64,000 bases of DNA, from positions 1-64,000 of the forward strand of contig UZAN01039631.1 in assembly GCA_900618425.1 (NCBI GenBank), read 5' to 3'. The position numbers and the translations under genes were made by a program. The DNA is from Echinostoma caproni. Taxonomy: Eukaryota; Platyhelminthes; Trematoda; Plagiorchiida; Echinostomatidae. Position 1 is the stretch's first letter. Each line of letters begins with the position of its first letter. Under the pieces are notes generated by a model that saw only the letters and a list, made by a program, of their open reading frames with translations, had not been told where the DNA came from and made no database searches. Of this stretch, positions 61,301 through 64,000 are shown piece after piece.

Positions 61301-64000
61301 GTTGGCAAAATGTTTTTCACAATTATAAAATGCTATCGACCTTTACTGTGGCAGAATGGTGACCATTTTGATCACGCATTTGTACGACGACTGATCAAAC
61401 TTATATTGTAAATTACAGTAATCATTTACCACAGGTCACTTGCATATTAAAACACTTGAATGAGACTCTGTTTTTCATAAAGAAACATTTGCTTTCGTTC
61501 ATTTAAGTCAATTAGCAAACAATTATAATGGAGATAACAAATGGAATCCTTTTTCATTGTGGAGGAAATGAGTCGTTGCTTGAGAATTATGTGGATTAAT
61601 CCTGTCCAGAACGTTTCCTTAGTCAAGGAAACAAATATGAGCAAAATGAAAATGGTTTGTCTCACGCCCGCCTCAGGCTGATTCGTTTACTTACAGTACC
61701 GTTTCGATATCCCTTGCTTAGCCACGTTTCTTCACCTTCCAAAGGCGACCTCAGGCATGCCATCCATTACTTTTATCTGAGGTTGATTCTTCTTTGTATA
61801 TTGGTTGAACTTATGAAGAACAGATTTCTGCTTCACCATTGCAGTTCCTACGGTCCCTAAGTAATTATTTAGTTCTGGCATCTGTGCGTGAAACTTCTTT
61901 TTATCACAAAGTAATTTTGTTTTTGATAATAATGCTATACCCCGAAAGATTCCCAAGCAGTATATTTTTGACAGTTCCATATTTTATAGACGTCACAGTC
62001 TGAACGCAGTCATCGTTTCACGTCAAGTCAATCCAAGATAATTAGTCGAAATTGAAAAACGCAGAGCCAAAATTCAAAAGGTCTGTCACTGGCACTGTGA
62101 ATACACGGATCTCGTTATGAGACATGCCATCTCATTATGGAACGCTTCAAGGTTCCAGACTGAGTGTACATTTTGGAACATTACTTAACACCTTTAACGC
62201 GTGTTGTGAATCTTTTCTGAGGTATACTGGTGACTGAGAATTTATAAATAAAACGAAGCATGTCTGTTAAAATGGTACCACCAATATGAGAAGAATAAAA
62301 CACTCCAGATATGCAGAAACGAGGAATAATGTCGGTTATTCTAAAAATTTACGAGTAAAATGAAATCAACACTGACTAAGCTACTTCCCCTCAACGGGAA
62401 ATCACTGGCGCTTAGGATCATCTTTAAAGCACGCTGAAGACAGCAGTTATTTCCCCCAGCAAAACACCAGTAAATGGATCGTTAGACTGTTTTGACTCAC
62501 TTTTTCGTAATTATCTTTGTTGTCCAGCTGGATGATACCCAGTTTCAATATCCTTTTTCGGTCGGTACAATGCGGATTTCGAGCCATGCTCGCACAAATT
62601 CAGTTTGTTTTATTGCAACTAGATCAGCCTGTTCGTCCTACAAACCAGGGCTTGAAGCGTTGATAAAGTAATCATACACTTACTCTTCATTACGATTTAT
62701 TCAAAAATTTCACTAATGGTTTCCATCGTTTTGGACTGTATCGACTTGGATTAAACTAGAAGCTCATGGGCATAAAGACCACCCATTTAGCATGTAGATA
62801 GCTAGACATGGCAAAATCCTTATACACCGCATAGCAATCCACTTGATAAAACCCGAAATACCATTCAGTGCTATCATAAATACACAACAGAATACCGCTT
62901 TTTGTGACACGAGCGATGGGTTTCCCTTATATCCTTTCTCAGAACGTCGGCTTAGTGCAGCTATACTGACGATCCATAGTGCCAAATGGATTCCTATTCA
63001 CCGGTCAATAAAGTGCCTTTCGAAGCTCTCACTGCATTGCTCGTCCGATTCGACGGGGATCCACTCACTGCAACCAGTCAGGTGTAGTAAAAATCATAGT
63101 AGTGACTGCATAAATAACATGCTCGATTTTCATGGTAGGGGACTTTTCCAAACGCTTTGGACACCGTAAATTGGTCAAACATTATTCAAGCGATTGATAT
63201 TTGCGATTCACTGGTATTATTTATCATGCATTCTGAATATGAATTGCAAACTGAATGTGAACGAAATGTTTATTTGCAACATTTTGCCGTCATGAGATTG
63301 CATAACTTCAAAACACCAATATTCGTAAAATTGCGTGCCTACGAGTAATGTGTTTTGAACTTTCAATATATTTTCTTTTAATACACTAAAACTTCAGTAC
63401 AGTCTGCCCACTTGCAGTTGAGTGACGCATTGGTAATAATTTAATTGATTTATCACCTTTTATACCCAAGTGAGGTGAACAACAATTTTCATCTGAGTCC
63501 AGCCTTTACTCCATGTATTGTTGCGCATAATTGAAGTACGGTATGAAATTTGGGACTGAAATACCGATCCAGTTGCTTTGATACTGCTTCACGAATACAC
63601 AAACGTCAGTATTTGTTGAAACACATTTTGCGAGCATCCAACACAACTGTATGAATCATCGCTTCATTCAACCAGAAATAAAATAAAAACACGAGCAACA
63701 AATGATTCAGTTCCTCATGCATGAGTCAGATTATTGTTTATCACTAAACCCAGGTAGTAAGCCCTCATATCTCATGCGTAATATGTTGTTAGGCTGAACC
63801 ATACCAAGTCCCTTTCCTCAGTCGAAGTTGTACCCTATTATCAATTTGTTACCGTTGAGAGAACACTAATTATCATGTGTTGCAGTATATTGTTAAGTGC
63901 AATTGCATTCATCGGGTGGGGAACGATCCAATGCGAGCCTGATAGTCTTGTTGCCTCATATTTCTGATTCGGTTGCCAAATGGCACGTTAAGCCCAGTAA
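58307..64000. other. Unassigned DNA
   Basis: No transposon motif or convincing frame was found. A weak tRNA-like A box (GGGCGTGGTTAACTGTAAGAC) occurs at about 60270 without a good B box. Two plus-strand frames near 62843-63348 overlap and show no family signal. Confidence 0.4.

Noticed and set aside
1..64000. CRISPR arrays, operons, bacterial promoters or terminators
   Set aside because: No regularly spaced short direct repeats and no compact gene arrangement; the sequence is clearly eukaryotic.

Overview
The window looks like an AT-rich, repeat-laden piece of a flatworm genome, most probably a digenean trematode. The case rests on its retroelements: an RTE-clade (SR2-like) LINE with the YADD, ICxQGCxxS-type and C-terminal LGxYIxxGR... 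motifs usual in digeneans, CR1/jockey-group LINE relics, a Penelope-like element with a GIY-YIG domain, a Ty3/Gypsy polyprotein and a Tc1 relic. There are no bacterial operons, ribosome binding sites or CRISPR arrays. Species cannot be fixed from the sequence alone.

Layout. 1-327: 3' end of an RTE LINE. 1478-4260: broken CR1-like LINE with endonuclease and reverse transcriptase. 4.3-14.5 kb: mostly unassigned DNA with one exon-like ORF (7339-7564) and tRNA-like scraps. 14.5 kb: possible Penelope scrap. 15.27-17.61 kb (minus): RTE LINE running into a 581-base assembly gap (17612-18192). 19.36-19.51 kb: small foldback element with a tRNA-like core. 25.6-27.9 kb: Penelope-like element. 28.75-30.78 kb: 5'-truncated Ty3/Gypsy element with an almost intact integrase frame and a probable 3' LTR. 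31-47 kb: exon-like open stretches, including two pairs of alignable duplicated segments, a 117-bp-arm inverted repeat at 33.7-34.0 kb, a Tc1 relic (41.85-42.5 kb) and a second CR1-like relic (42.54-43.3 kb). 47-64 kb: largely featureless, with tRNA-like SINE candidates at 51.1 and 55.25 kb.

No complete host gene could be assembled. Several short open frames with plausible splice borders look like exons of secreted or membrane proteins. A loose resemblance to CUB-domain strands recurs among them on both strands, and the two duplicated segment families (31.2/35.8 kb and 37.5/41.5 kb) show that at least some belong to dispersed, partly decayed paralogous sequence. This is the least explained signal in the window and is offered as a hypothesis, not as annotation. 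The recognisable elements are independent insertions and do not form a joint pathway.
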